From contig DAOUJG010000058.1 in NCBI GenBank assembly GCA_034423015.1, positions 1-42,995 on the forward strand: 42,995 nt of DNA, read 5' to 3'. Shown here piece after piece: positions 23,818-32,600 of this stretch (the stretch's first letter is position 1; every line of letters starts with the position of its first letter). The position numbers and the translations under genes are program-made. The notes beneath the pieces were generated by a model, which was not told the DNA's origin, made no database searches, and saw nothing but the letters and a program-made list of their open reading frames with translations. The DNA comes from JAGWBJ01 sp034423015. GTDB lineage: Bacteria > Chloroflexota > Dehalococcoidia > Lucifugimonadales > JAGWBF01.

Positions 23818-24102
23818 CTACACACCCTCGATGATCTGGATCCTGTCCCCGGGCCGCAGCGACACCAGCGCCTTCTTGGTGTCCGGCTGCTTCTTGAACC
23901 GGGGACCGTATCTCTTGGACTTGCCGCGGACCTTGATGACGTTCACGCTTACGACCTTCACGTTGAAGGTCGCCTCCACCGCGCTCCTTATCTCCACCTT
24001 GTTGGCCCTGCGGTCAACCTGGAAGGCGTACTTCCCCCGCTCCTGGAGAATGGTGCTCTTCTCGGTTATGAGGGGGGCTATCAGTACCTCGCTGGTCTCC
24101 AT
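23818..24102 (-). CDS. rplW: 50S ribosomal protein L23 (uL23)
   Basis: 94 residues. VLIAPLITEKSTILQERGKY, FQVDRRANKVEIRSAVEATF and KVVSVNVIKVRGKSKRYGPR are conserved. It docks trigger factor and SRP at the tunnel exit. Its ATG directly follows the rplD stop (TAGATG). Confidence 0.98.
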   Translation of the reverse strand: METSEVLIAPLITEKSTILQERGKYAFQVDRRANKVEIRSAVEATFNVKVVSVNVIKVRGKSKRYGPRFKKQPDTKKALVSLRPGDRIQIIEGV

Positions 24103-24777
24103 CTACTCCCCCTCGGCCTGCCCGCCGCGGCCCTTCCGGGGACGGCGGAGGCGGTCGGCCGCCCAGAGCTGTTCGGCCCGGCGGGCGGCGTCCAGGGTCA
24201 TCACCACCCGGTCCCTCCTCAGGAGCTGTTCGGCGTTCAGCAGGTTCACCGGCGTGGTCCACACCTTCTCCAGGTTCCGCGCGGAGAGGACCACGTTGGT
24301 GGCCGTCCCGTCGGTGACGATCAGGGTCGACCTGGCGGCTCCCAGGCTGGACAGTATCTCCGACATCCCCTTGGTGCTGGGGCCGTCGATGGTCAGGTCG
24401 TCCACCAGGATCAGCTTGTCGGCGCGCACCTTGTCAGACAGAACGCACCGCAGGGCCCTCCGCCGCATCTTCTTGGGCATGTCCCGGCGGTGGTCCCTGG
24501 GATGGGGGCCGAACACCACGCCGCCGTGGCGCCACTGGGGCGCCCGGATGCTGCCCTGCCGAGACCGGCCGGTATACTTCTGGGGCCAGGGCTTGCGGCC
24601 CCCGCCGGAGACCTGGGCCCGGGTCTTGGTGGCGTGGGTGCCCTGACGCCTGTTCAGGTCGTACATCACCATGGCCTGGTGGACCAGGGCCCTGTTCATC
24701 TCCGCGCCGAAGAGGTCGTCGCTCACCTCTGCGGTGTCGACGACATCCCCGCGCTGGCTTCTAACCGGCAGCTCCAA
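24103..24777 (-). CDS. rplD: 50S ribosomal protein L4 (uL4)
   Basis: 224 residues from TTG at 24777. I chose this start because it gives the family N-terminus (LELPVRSQRGDVVDTAEVSD, with initiator Met) and has GGTGGAG five bases upstream. A TTG at 24798 would lie against the hairpin described below and add seven atypical residues. Family motifs: RQGTHATKTRAQVSGGGRKPW, RSRQGSIRAPQWRHGGVVFGP. L4 lines the exit tunnel and in some bacteria represses its own operon. Confidence 0.96.
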   Translation of the reverse strand: MELPVRSQRGDVVDTAEVSDDLFGAEMNRALVHQAMVMYDLNRRQGTHATKTRAQVSGGGRKPWPQKYTGRSRQGSIRAPQWRHGGVVFGPHPRDHRRDMPKKMRRRALRCVLSDKVRADKLILVDDLTIDGPSTKGMSEILSSLGAARSTLIVTDGTATNVVLSARNLEKVWTTPVNLLNAEQLLRRDRVVMTLDAARRAEQLWAADRLRRPRKGRGGQAEGE

Positions 24778-24798
24778 GATTCTCCACCCTAACGGCAA

Positions 24799-24822
24799 GG
24801 GACTGCAAAGCGCTGCAGTCCC
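24799..24822 (-). promoter_or_regulatory. Perfect hairpin between rplC and rplD
   Basis: GGGACTGCA (24799-24807) and TGCAGTCCC (24814-24822) form a perfect 9-bp stem with a 6-base loop. It starts on the base after the rplC stop and ends about 14 bases before the rplD Shine-Dalgarno. There is no T-run. It could act as a processing site, a translation-coupling barrier or an L4-responsive element; this is inference. Confidence 0.5.
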
Positions 24823-25437
24823 CTACTTCACCTTCTTGATAATAATAAGATCGTTGGGCGCGCCGGGCACCCCACCCTTCAGGAACAGGAGGTCCCGCTC
24901 CGCGTCCACGTCCACCACCTCCAGGTTCTTCACCGTGACCCGGACCGCGCCGGTGTGGCCCGCCATCTTCTTGCCCTTGAACACCCGGCCGGGATACGTC
25001 CCGGCCCCGATGGAGCCCGGCGCCCTGGCCCGGTCCGACTGCCCGTGGGTCCGCGGCCCGCCGTGGAACCCGTGCCGCTTCATCCCGCCCTGGAATCCGA
25101 GGCCCTTGGACCTGCCCACCACGTCGACCTTCTCCCCGCTCTCGAACAGGTCGACCTTGATCTGCTGGCCCACCTCCAGGTCTTCGGTCCCGTCCACCGC
25201 GAACTCCCGCAGGTGACGGAACAGCCCAGCCCGGCCCAGGTGCCCTCTCATGGGCTTGTTGAGGCGCTTCACAGACCCGTAGCCTACCTGCGCGGCCTCG
25301 TAGCCGTCCCGCTTCACCGTCTTGACCTGGGTGACGGCGCACGGGCCGGCCTGTATCACGGTCACCGGCACCACCCGGCCCTCGGGGGTGAAGACCTGGG
25401 TCATGCCCACCTTCTTGCCCAACATTCCCCTGATCAC
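24823..25437 (-). CDS. rplC: 50S ribosomal protein L3 (uL3)
   Basis: 204 residues. MIRGMLGKKVGMTQVFTPEG, VVGRSKGLGFQGGMKRHGFHG and the GQSDRARAPGSIGAGTYPGRV loop (residues about 132-153) that approaches the peptidyl-transferase centre are canonical. The start is GTG at 25437 with GGAGGTCC upstream. 69 bp separate it from rpsJ. One of two proteins that initiate 50S assembly. Confidence 0.98.
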   Translation of the reverse strand: MIRGMLGKKVGMTQVFTPEGRVVPVTVIQAGPCAVTQVKTVKRDGYEAAQVGYGSVKRLNKPMRGHLGRAGLFRHLREFAVDGTEDLEVGQQIKVDLFESGEKVDVVGRSKGLGFQGGMKRHGFHGGPRTHGQSDRARAPGSIGAGTYPGRVFKGKKMAGHTGAVRVTVKNLEVVDVDAERDLLFLKGGVPGAPNDLIIIKKVK

Positions 25438-25506
25438 GCGGGGACCTCCAGCGTCTCCCGTGGACCGAGGCGGGCCTGTGTATGGTCTACGAAGAAAGTC
25501 ATTTCA

Positions 25507-25818
25507 CTACAGCTTGATGGAGATGTCGACGCCGGCCGGGAGGTTCAACCTGGTAAGAGCGTCGATGGTCTTGGATGTGGGGTCCACTATGTCGATCAGT
25601 CGTTTGTGCGTCCGGATCTCGAAGTGCTCCCGCGAGTCCTTGTCCACGTGTGGGGAGCGGATTACGCAGAACCGGCGGATGTGGGTCGGCATGGGCACCG
25701 GCCCGGCAACCATGGCTCCCGTACGCTCCGCGGTCTCCACGATCTGCCCCGCCGACAGGTCCAGTGACCTGTGGTCGAAGGCCCGTAGTACGATCCTTAT
25801 CTTCTGGCTCGTCGTCAT
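25507..25818 (-). CDS. rpsJ: 30S ribosomal protein S10 (uS10, NusE)
   Basis: 103 residues. It has KIRIVLRAFDHRSLDLSAGQ, GPVPMPTHIRRFCVIRSPHV and the loop KDSREHFEIRTHKRLIDI. Besides its 30S role it partners NusB in antitermination. It lies two bases after fusA with no tuf gene between, so the str and S10 gene groups are fused here. Confidence 0.98.
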   Translation of the reverse strand: MTTSQKIRIVLRAFDHRSLDLSAGQIVETAERTGAMVAGPVPMPTHIRRFCVIRSPHVDKDSREHFEIRTHKRLIDIVDPTSKTIDALTRLNLPAGVDISIKL

Positions 25819-25820
25819 CT

Positions 25821-27914
25821 CTACACGCCCAGCTTGACGCCGTGGACCATCTCCCCGAGGATGCTCTCCGGCACGGGTTCATAGTCCCGGAACTCCATAG
25901 TATAGCTCGCCCTCCCCTGGGTGACGGAGCGAAGGGTCGTGGTGTAGGCGAAGGTCTCCGCCAGGGGCATCAGGACCCTGATTACCTGTATCCCCTCCTG
26001 GCCCTCGATGTTCCTGATCTGGCCCCGCCTGGAGCTCAGGTCCCCCAGCACGTCGCCCAGGAACTCCCCGGGGGTCACCACTTCCATCTCCATTACCGGC
26101 TCCAGGAGTATGGGGCTCGCCTTCTTCACGCCGTCCCTGAAGGCGATGGTCCCGGCGGCCTTGAAGGCCATCTCCGACGAGTCCACCTGGTGGAAGGTCC
26201 CGTCCACCAGGCTGACCTTGACGTCGATCAGAGGGAACCCGGCCAGGGGGCCGTTCTCGGCCGCCTCCTTGACGCCCCGCTCGACGGCCGGGATGTACTC
26301 CCGGGGAATCGCCCCACCGTGGATCATGTTCTCGAACAAGAGCCCCTCTCCCCGCTCCCTGGGCTCGATCTCCAGCCATACGTGGCCGTACTGGCCCCGG
26401 CCTCCCGTCTGGCGGACGAAGCGGCCCTCGATGCGGACGGGGGCGGTGATGGCCTCCCGATAGGCGACCCTGGGCTTGCCGACGTGGGCATCCACGTTGA
26501 ACTCCCGGCGGATGCGGTCCACCAGCACCTCCAGGTGCAGCTCCCCCATGCCGGAGATCAGCGTCTGGCCGGTCTCCTGGTCGTAGCGCAGCTCGAAGGT
26601 GGGGTCCTCCTCGGCCAGCTTGGTCAGCGCGTAGGTCAAACGGTCCTGGTCCGCCCTGGTCATGGGCTCGATGGAGACCGACAGCACCGGCGATGGGAAC
26701 TGGGGGGGCTCCAACACTACGGGAGCATCCCGAGTGCAGATGGTGTCTCCCGTAAAGGTGTTCTTGAGCCCCACGGCCGCGCAGATGTTCCCCGCCTCCA
26801 CCGACTCGGACTCCTCCCGGTGGTTCGCGTGCATCTGCAGCACCCGGCCCATTCGCTCCCTCTGATCCCGGGTCGTGTTGATCACCGAGGACCCGGCCTT
26901 CAACGTGCCGGAGTACACCCGAAGGTAGACGAGCCGCCCCACGAAGGGGTCGGTGGTTACCTTGAAGGCCAGGGCCGACAGGGGAGCGTCCGCCCGGGCT
27001 TCCCGGACCACCTCCTGCTCCTTGCCCACGAGGGTACCGGTGACGGCGGGCACCTCGGCCGGGGAGGGGAGAAAGTCCACGATGGCGTCCATCAGGGCAT
27101 GTATCCCCATGCCGGCCAGGGCGCTGCCGCACACCACGGGGACCAGGCGGCCGCCGATGGTCGCCTTCCGCAGGGCCGTCCGGAGCTCGTCCACGGGGAG
27201 CGTCTCGCCCTCCAGGTACCGGATCATCAGGCCCTCGTCGGTCTCGACGATCTTCTCGATCATCGCCTCCCGGTGCGACTCGAACTCCTCCCGGTCCTCC
27301 GGGGGTATCGGCGACGGCTCGGGCCGCGACCCGTTGCTCTTGCCATTGGCTCCGTCAAAGAAGAGGGCGTGGCCTTCCAGGAGATCGGCCACACCCTTCA
27401 ACGCGGTGTCTTCCAGCAGCGGAAGCTGAATGGGCACGGGATTCGCCTTGAGCCTGTGGCGGACCGTGTCGACGGTCCTCTCCAGGCTGGCCCCGGCCCG
27501 GTCCATCTTGTTTACGAAGCATATCCTGGGAACGTTGTAGTTGTCCGCCTGGCGCCAGACCGTCTCCGACTGGGGCTGAACGCCCGCCACCGCGTCCAGC
27601 ACCACGATGCCGCCGTCCAACACCCTCAGGCTACGCTCCACCTCGGCGGTGAAGTCCACGTGGCCAGGGGTGTCGATGATGTTGATGCGCCGGTCGTTCC
27701 AGTAGCAGGTGGTGGCCGCGGCGGTTATGGTGATGCCCCGTTCCCGCTCCTGGGGCATCCAGTCCATGACGGTGGTGCCCTCGTCGACCCCGCCGACTCG
27801 ATGGATTCTTCCAGCCAGATAGAGCACCCGCTCGGTCACGGTGGTCTTGCCCGCGTCGATGTGGGCTATGAAGCCTATGTTGCGTATGTCGCCTATGCGA
27901 AAGCTTTCGGACAT
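25821..27914 (-). CDS. fusA: Elongation factor G
   Basis: Translocation GTPase, 697 residues (usual about 690-705). G1 is AHIDAGKTT near residue 17-25, switch I has RERGITITAAAT, G3 is DTPGHVDFT and G4 is NKMDRAG. Domains IV-V carry the conserved GGRGQYGHVWLEIEPRE and the late GMGELHLEVLVDRI stretch. Located between rpsG and rpsJ, this is the housekeeping EF-G rather than a paralogue. Confidence 0.97.
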   Translation of the reverse strand: MSESFRIGDIRNIGFIAHIDAGKTTVTERVLYLAGRIHRVGGVDEGTTVMDWMPQERERGITITAAATTCYWNDRRINIIDTPGHVDFTAEVERSLRVLDGGIVVLDAVAGVQPQSETVWRQADNYNVPRICFVNKMDRAGASLERTVDTVRHRLKANPVPIQLPLLEDTALKGVADLLEGHALFFDGANGKSNGSRPEPSPIPPEDREEFESHREAMIEKIVETDEGLMIRYLEGETLPVDELRTALRKATIGGRLVPVVCGSALAGMGIHALMDAIVDFLPSPAEVPAVTGTLVGKEQEVVREARADAPLSALAFKVTTDPFVGRLVYLRVYSGTLKAGSSVINTTRDQRERMGRVLQMHANHREESESVEAGNICAAVGLKNTFTGDTICTRDAPVVLEPPQFPSPVLSVSIEPMTRADQDRLTYALTKLAEEDPTFELRYDQETGQTLISGMGELHLEVLVDRIRREFNVDAHVGKPRVAYREAITAPVRIEGRFVRQTGGRGQYGHVWLEIEPRERGEGLLFENMIHGGAIPREYIPAVERGVKEAAENGPLAGFPLIDVKVSLVDGTFHQVDSSEMAFKAAGTIAFRDGVKKASPILLEPVMEMEVVTPGEFLGDVLGDLSSRRGQIRNIEGQEGIQVIRVLMPLAETFAYTTTLRSVTQGRASYTMEFRDYEPVPESILGEMVHGVKLGV

Positions 27915-27971
27915 GGTTTCCGTACCTCGGCTAACCGGACCCGGGACCCTTGAATGCCATCGGAGAGACCC

Positions 27972-28442
27972 TTACCACCTGTAGTGCACGAAGGCCCGGT
28001 TGGCCTCTGCCATACGGTGCAGTTCTTCTCTTCGCCTTACGGCGGCGCCCTCTCCCCTGGAGGCATCCAACAGCTCGGCAGCCAGCTTGCGCACCATGGG
28101 GATCCCCTGGCGGGCCCTGGCCGATCGGATGATCCACCGGATGGCCAGCGCCTCGCTGCGGTTGGCCCGCAGCTCGGTGGGCACCTGGTAGGTGGCGCCT
28201 CCCACTCGCCGGGGCTTGACCTCCAGCAGAGGGGTGGCGTTCTTCATCGCCTGATTGAACACTTCCAACGGCTCCCTCTTGGTGTTCTCCTCCACCAGGT
28301 CGAGGGCTCCGTAAACGATGCGCTGGGCAACGGTCTTCTTGCCCTTCATCATTATCTTGTTGATGAAACGGCTCAGCTCCACGCTATTGTAGCGCGGGTC
28401 GGCCTGCACACGGCGTTTCTCTGAGCGTCTTCTTCTGGACAT
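27972..28442 (-). CDS. rpsG: 30S ribosomal protein S7 (uS7)
   Basis: 156 residues, canonical. MSRRRRSEKRRVQADPRYNS, FINKIMMKGKKTVAQRIVYGAL, VKPRRVGGATYQVPTELRA and a C-terminal MAEANRAFVHYRW. It nucleates the 30S head and can repress the str operon. Its Shine-Dalgarno AGGTG lies inside a short palindrome TTACAGGTGTAA. Confidence 0.98.
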   Translation of the reverse strand: MSRRRRSEKRRVQADPRYNSVELSRFINKIMMKGKKTVAQRIVYGALDLVEENTKREPLEVFNQAMKNATPLLEVKPRRVGGATYQVPTELRANRSEALAIRWIIRSARARQGIPMVRKLAAELLDASRGEGAAVRRREELHRMAEANRAFVHYRW

Positions 28443-28494
28443 TGTTACACCTGTAAGTCGGGGCGGCGTCTACGCGATTACGTGGGAAGCCGTA

Positions 28495-28920
28495 TCAGAT
28501 CCCCGCTCCCCTGCCCCTCTCGGACCCGTACTTGCTGCGTCCCCGCCGCCGGTCCTGCACGCCCTCGCAGTCCAGGGCGCCGCGGACGATGTGGTAGCGT
28601 ACGCCGGGCAGGTCCTTGACCCTGCCGCCCCGCAGAAGGACCACCGAGTGCTCCTGCAGGTTGTGGCCCTCGCCCCCGATGTACGCGGTGACTTCGAACC
28701 CGTTGGTAAGCCTCACCCGCGCGATCTTCCTGAGCGCCGAGTTGGGCTTCTTGGGCGTCATAGTCCGGACCTGGACGCAGACGCCGCGCCTTTGGGGAGC
28801 GCCGGGACCCCAGACCACGCGGTTGCGAAGCGAGTTCTGGAGCCAGTGCATCGCAGGCGCCTTGGTCTTGGCCCTGGACTTCTTGCGTCCCTTCCTTACC
28901 AGTTGACTAACGGTTGGCAT
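28495..28920 (-). CDS. rpsL: 30S ribosomal protein S12 (uS12)
   Basis: 141 residues from the ATG at 28920 (MPTVSQLVRKGRKKSRAKTK), with GAAGGAAG upstream; an in-frame upstream ATG at 28968 overlaps the promoter and is rejected. The decoding-centre segments TPKKPNSALRKIARVRLTNG and GGRVKDLPGVRYHIVRGALD are intact. It is the first gene of the run of 38 minus-strand genes and has the wild-type lysine at the usual streptomycin site (KPNSALRK). Confidence 0.98.
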   Translation of the reverse strand: MPTVSQLVRKGRKKSRAKTKAPAMHWLQNSLRNRVVWGPGAPQRRGVCVQVRTMTPKKPNSALRKIARVRLTNGFEVTAYIGGEGHNLQEHSVVLLRGGRVKDLPGVRYHIVRGALDCEGVQDRRRGRSKYGSERGRGAGI

Positions 28921-28955
28921 ACCACTTCCTTCGACGCACGTTGCGCCGTCTAGGT

Positions 28956-28984
28956 ACTTTAACAACATTGCCGGCCCTTGTCAA
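28956..28984 (-). promoter_or_regulatory. rpsL promoter: Sigma70-like promoter of the str/S10/spc/alpha run
   Basis: On the minus strand TTGACA (28984-28979), 17-bp spacer, TAAAGT (28961-28956; four of six consensus). Predicted start near 28949, giving a leader of about 28 bases before the rpsL ATG. This is the only clear promoter I can see in front of the ribosomal run, though internal promoters cannot be excluded. Confidence 0.65.
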
Positions 28985-29098
28985 CCGGATTTCGCGTCCG
29001 TCAACGGCCAGATGACAGAGGCAAACCCACCCCCCCGGACGCCAGTCTCAAATCTTCCAAGACGCTACCCATCATGCTAATCTACTGGCACGCCCCTA

Positions 29099-29113
29099 GT
29101 GCGGAAGCGCGGG
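29099..29113 (+). repeat. 15-bp direct repeat, left copy
   Basis: GTGCGGAAGCGCGGG is identical to the copy at 29277-29291. The two copies flank the inverted-repeat element at 29170-29262. Confidence 0.7.
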
Positions 29114-29169
29114 GTCCTTTGGCTTTCCGAAAAAGCCAAGCCGGAAGGGTCATCCGAGCCGCCCTGCCT

Positions 29170-29262
29170 GTCATTCCGAGCGAAGCGAGGAATCTAAGGT
29201 CCTCGCTAGCGGGGCGGCGCGAATGGCAAGGATCTTGGACCCCTCACTCCGTTCGGGGTGAC
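29170..29262. mobile_element. Short MITE-like repeat element
   Basis: A 93-bp segment bounded by imperfect terminal inverted repeats (GTCATTCCGAGCG at the left, GTCACCCCGAACG read inward from the right; 10 of 13 match). The left end, CATTCCGAGCGAAGCGAGGAATC, has internal dyads and resembles the dispersed non-coding repeats common in intergenic regions of Chloroflexota and other bacteria; that resemblance is from memory. It encodes no protein. The rest of the spacer 28985-29340 shows no gene that I can support. Confidence 0.5.
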
Positions 29263-29276
29263 GATCGATAGACCTC

Positions 29277-29291
29277 GTGCGGAAGCGCGGG
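29277..29291 (+). repeat. 15-bp direct repeat, right copy
   Basis: Identical to 29099-29113 (GTGCGGAAGCGCGGG). It lies 50 bp before the orphan gene at 29341. Confidence 0.7.
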
Positions 29292-29340
29292 CACCACGCG
29301 GGTCCAGCGGGGCGCCCGTCACAGAGATGGGGGTTCGTCC

Positions 29341-29688
29341 ATGTCGATGAGGGACCGAGGGTTCACCAGAAGGGACATTCGCGGCGGCTCCGGGGCCGGG
29401 GCCGAGGTAGCCAGCGAGCACTTCGACGAAATGATAGGGACCGTGGAGCTCTACATCTACCGGCACCCCAGCAAGAAGATCAAGGGCTACGCGGCGTTGA
29501 AGTCCACCCTGGAGGCCCAGGGCTGCGAGGTGGACCTGACGGCCGCCGGAGCCAGCCCGGTGGGCAAGGGCTACGAGACCATCAGGATCGCCAACGGCGG
29601 GGCGGAGATACCCACGCCCCTTCTCCGGCGGGCCCACGGCTGGGCCCACCAGAGGAACTTCCTGCACATGTTCTACAAGAGGGGCTGA
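29341..29688 (+). CDS. Uncharacterised small basic protein
   Basis: 115 residues, not recognised. The N-terminus is Arg/Gly rich (MRDRGFTRRDIRGGSGAG). The middle HFDEMIGTVELYIYRHPSKK suggests one beta-alpha unit, and the C-terminus is aromatic/His rich (RRAHGWAHQRNFLHMFYKRG). No signal peptide or membrane segment. It stands alone on the plus strand between the repeat element and the convergent NorD-like gene, whose stop is 5 bp away. The codon use looks like its neighbours and the frame is clean, so it is probably a real gene; function unknown. Confidence 0.6.
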   Translation: MSMRDRGFTRRDIRGGSGAGAEVASEHFDEMIGTVELYIYRHPSKKIKGYAALKSTLEAQGCEVDLTAAGASPVGKGYETIRIANGGAEIPTPLLRRAHGWAHQRNFLHMFYKRG

Positions 29689-29693
29689 CAAGC

Positions 29694-32600
29694 CTAGGTG
29701 GTCAGCATCCGGTAGATGGTGGGCAGGCGCTCTGGCAACGTCCAGATGTTGTCCAGCACCTCGTAGCTCATATCCCCGCACATGGTCTTCAGGTAGTCGT
29801 GCCCCGCCTTGTCCACCGTCAGGCAGAAGGGGGTGACGTCCTTCCGCTTGGCCTCCACCAACGCCATGTGGGTGTCGTGGACAGCGTACTCCTTCTCGAC
29901 CCCCTCGCGGCTGTAGCCCCGGTCCTGGGGCCGGCCGTCACTGATGAGGAACAGTATCTTGGTCTTGGCCTCCTGCGTCTCCAGCTTGGAGGTGGCGTGC
30001 CTGAGGGCCGGCCCCATCCGAGTAGCGTGCATCGGGGTCACCTTGTCAATGCGGCGCTTGATCTTGTCATGGAAGGACTCGTCGATGTCCTTTATGACGT
30101 AGAACTCCACGTTCTCCCTGCCGTACCCGGAGAAGCCGTAGATGCCATAGGTGTCGCCGATGGTCTCCAACGCCTGCATCAGCAGGGCGGTGCTCTCCTT
30201 CTCCAGGTCGATGATACGCTTGTAGTGACGGCGCACCAGGCCTTCCCGCCGGGACCTGAGCCACATCATGTACTCCACCGGGTCGTCGGGCGCGTCGTGG
30301 TCGTCCACCGTCGGGCGGCCCTCGTCGATGGCCTCCGCGGTGGAAGCGCTCATGTCCAGGAGGAACACCACCGCAACGTCCCGCTCCAGCTTGTTCCGGC
30401 GCCACCATATCTTCTCCGAGGGGGTGGTGCCCCGCTTGCGGTCGATGGTCGCCTCGATGGCCGCGTCCAGGTCGAGGTCCTCGCCGTCGATGACCCGCTT
30501 GACCTTGCGGAAGCTCTCGGGCACCACCAGCTCGAACTGGCGCCGGATGTCGCTGGACAGGGAGGCGAAGTTGCGCACCGTGTCGTTGTAGAAGTTGATG
30601 TCGCCCTCGTCCACGTTCTTCTCGCGGACGATGCACCACTTGGGCTTGTAGTCATCGGCCCGGAAGTCCCACTCGTCGTACACCTGGGACCTGGGCTCTT
30701 TGGCCTCCAGCGCGCCGCCCTGCTCGTCCTCGTGCACCATGGGCCCGTGGCCCTGGCCCGGCTGTGAAGAGGGGGGAGGCACGCCGGCCTCCTTCATGAT
30801 ATTCTGGGCGAACATCCCCATGGCATCCTGGAGCTCCGCGGCCTCCGGGTCCAGGTCCAGCTCCGGGTTGTCCTTCAGGAGCTCCTCCAGCATCTCCTTC
30901 GTTATAGGCTGTGACTCCCCGTCCACGTCCTGGGACGGCTCCATGCGCAGCCGGTTCAGGAGCTGCACCAGCTCGGGCTTGAAGTCCCCGCGAAAGTCCA
31001 CCTGCTCCGGGGACTCGTAGTCCTCTTCCTCCCCCTCCTGGTCGTCGCCTTCCTCCTGGGAGCCCTGCTTGTCCTGCTGGAGCTGCTGCATCAGCTCCTG
31101 GAACTCCTCCTCGGAGAACTCCTCCTGGTTGTCGAAGTCCTGGGGCTCGAACTCCTCGGGTGACTGGGGCTCGTTGGGGAGCTCGGAGAGTATCTTGTAG
31201 ACTCGTATCGTGGCCTCGGCGGTGTCCTCGACGGTGGCTTCCACGTGGAGCAGCCTCTTGAATATCTTGGCCAGCACCCGCGCCGTCTTGACGTGCTTCT
31301 TGGGCACGGGCACGGCCTTGAGCTGCTCCAGGCTGAGCCGCACCAGCAGCTCCACCATGCACTGGAGCAGGGGCATCTCGTCTATGGCGGGCCGCTCGGC
31401 CAGGGCGTCGCCCTGGACCTGCCTGTAGCTCCGCACTATTCCCGCGTACTCGGCCTTGACCCGGTAGTCCAGCCTGCCGTCCTCCAGTATGGTGAACACG
31501 TCTAGGGCCAGCTTCCGGTCGTCGAACATGTTGAAGAACCGGCCCATGTCTGTTACGAAGCCCCGCTCGGCGCTGGCGGCGTCGTCCTCGGTTTGTTCGA
31601 CGACGGGGCCCAGGGCCTCCTGGAGCCGCTGCACCGCCCCCGCGACGGACTCCTTCTCCATCGCGGGCCGCAGGTCGTCGAACAGCAGCGAGGGGAGCTC
31701 AAAGTTGAACCCGAAGCTCTCGAACTCCAGGTGCGCCACCTGGTGGGTGGACACGACCTTGAACCACCCGAAGTTCTCACCCTTGGAGGGATACCGGTCC
31801 ACCACCGGAGGAAGGTACACCTTGCTCCCCTCGGTGGAGGCGGCTGACTCCGACACCCAGCCTATGCCCTTGTTGGCCAGCTCGGCGCTGCTCATTATCT
31901 CTATGGACGAGCCCGACAGCATCCGGCAGTAGAGGCGCATGACACCCTTGACCCGGTCGAGCTCCTGGCTGGACGACAGGGTCTCCAGAAGCTGCTCGGA
32001 GGTGTTGGACTCGACCTTGAAGTAGGCCAGTCCTCCGTCGGGGTTATCCTTTAGCAGCCGCACACCCTCCTGGAACCACACGTCGAGCTGGTTCAGGGTG
32101 ACCCGGTTCAGTACCGTGTTCAGGCTCTTCAGGAAGTGGGGCACGGCCTGCGGCGTTATGGCCAGCAGGGTCTCGCACAGGTCCAGGATGTACCGCTGGG
32201 ACTGGTTGTTGACCTGCGTTAGCGACTGGGAGCCCTCCAGCAAGAACGACGCCGTCTCCCGCTGCCCTCCCTTGGTCAGCCGCTCGGCCAGCCGCAGGAA
32301 CCTGCTCCTCTGGCTCTCCTCGATCTGGGGAAGCACCCGGCCCGACACCTCCAGGCACGCCTTCACCTCCCGCCAGCTCCCTTCGGCCAGGGCCCGCCCC
32401 ATGGACAGGAAGGCCTCCCGCTCCCGGCCCATCTGGGGCAGCACGTTGCGCCCCAGGACCAGGCACTCGGACGCTACGTCGTAGGACTTGGTGGACAGGG
32501 CCTCCACCAGGGCGGCGAACACCTCCACGTCCCAGAAAGGGAGGCTCCGGATGAGCTGGGGGCTCACGTCGAAGAACCTGGAGGCCAGCGTGCTGGACTT

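Noticed and set aside
21199..24792. 1197-codon open frame on the plus strand across rplP to rplD
   Set aside because: Antisense to seven conserved ribosomal protein genes; the composition is that of a shadow frame.
25575..27953. 792-codon plus-strand frame opposite fusA
   Set aside because: Shadow of EF-G; no recognisable domain.
28445..28456. TTACAGGTGTAA palindrome over the rpsG Shine-Dalgarno as a translational switch
   Set aside because: Only a 4-bp stem with a 4-base loop is sterically possible; too weak to claim.
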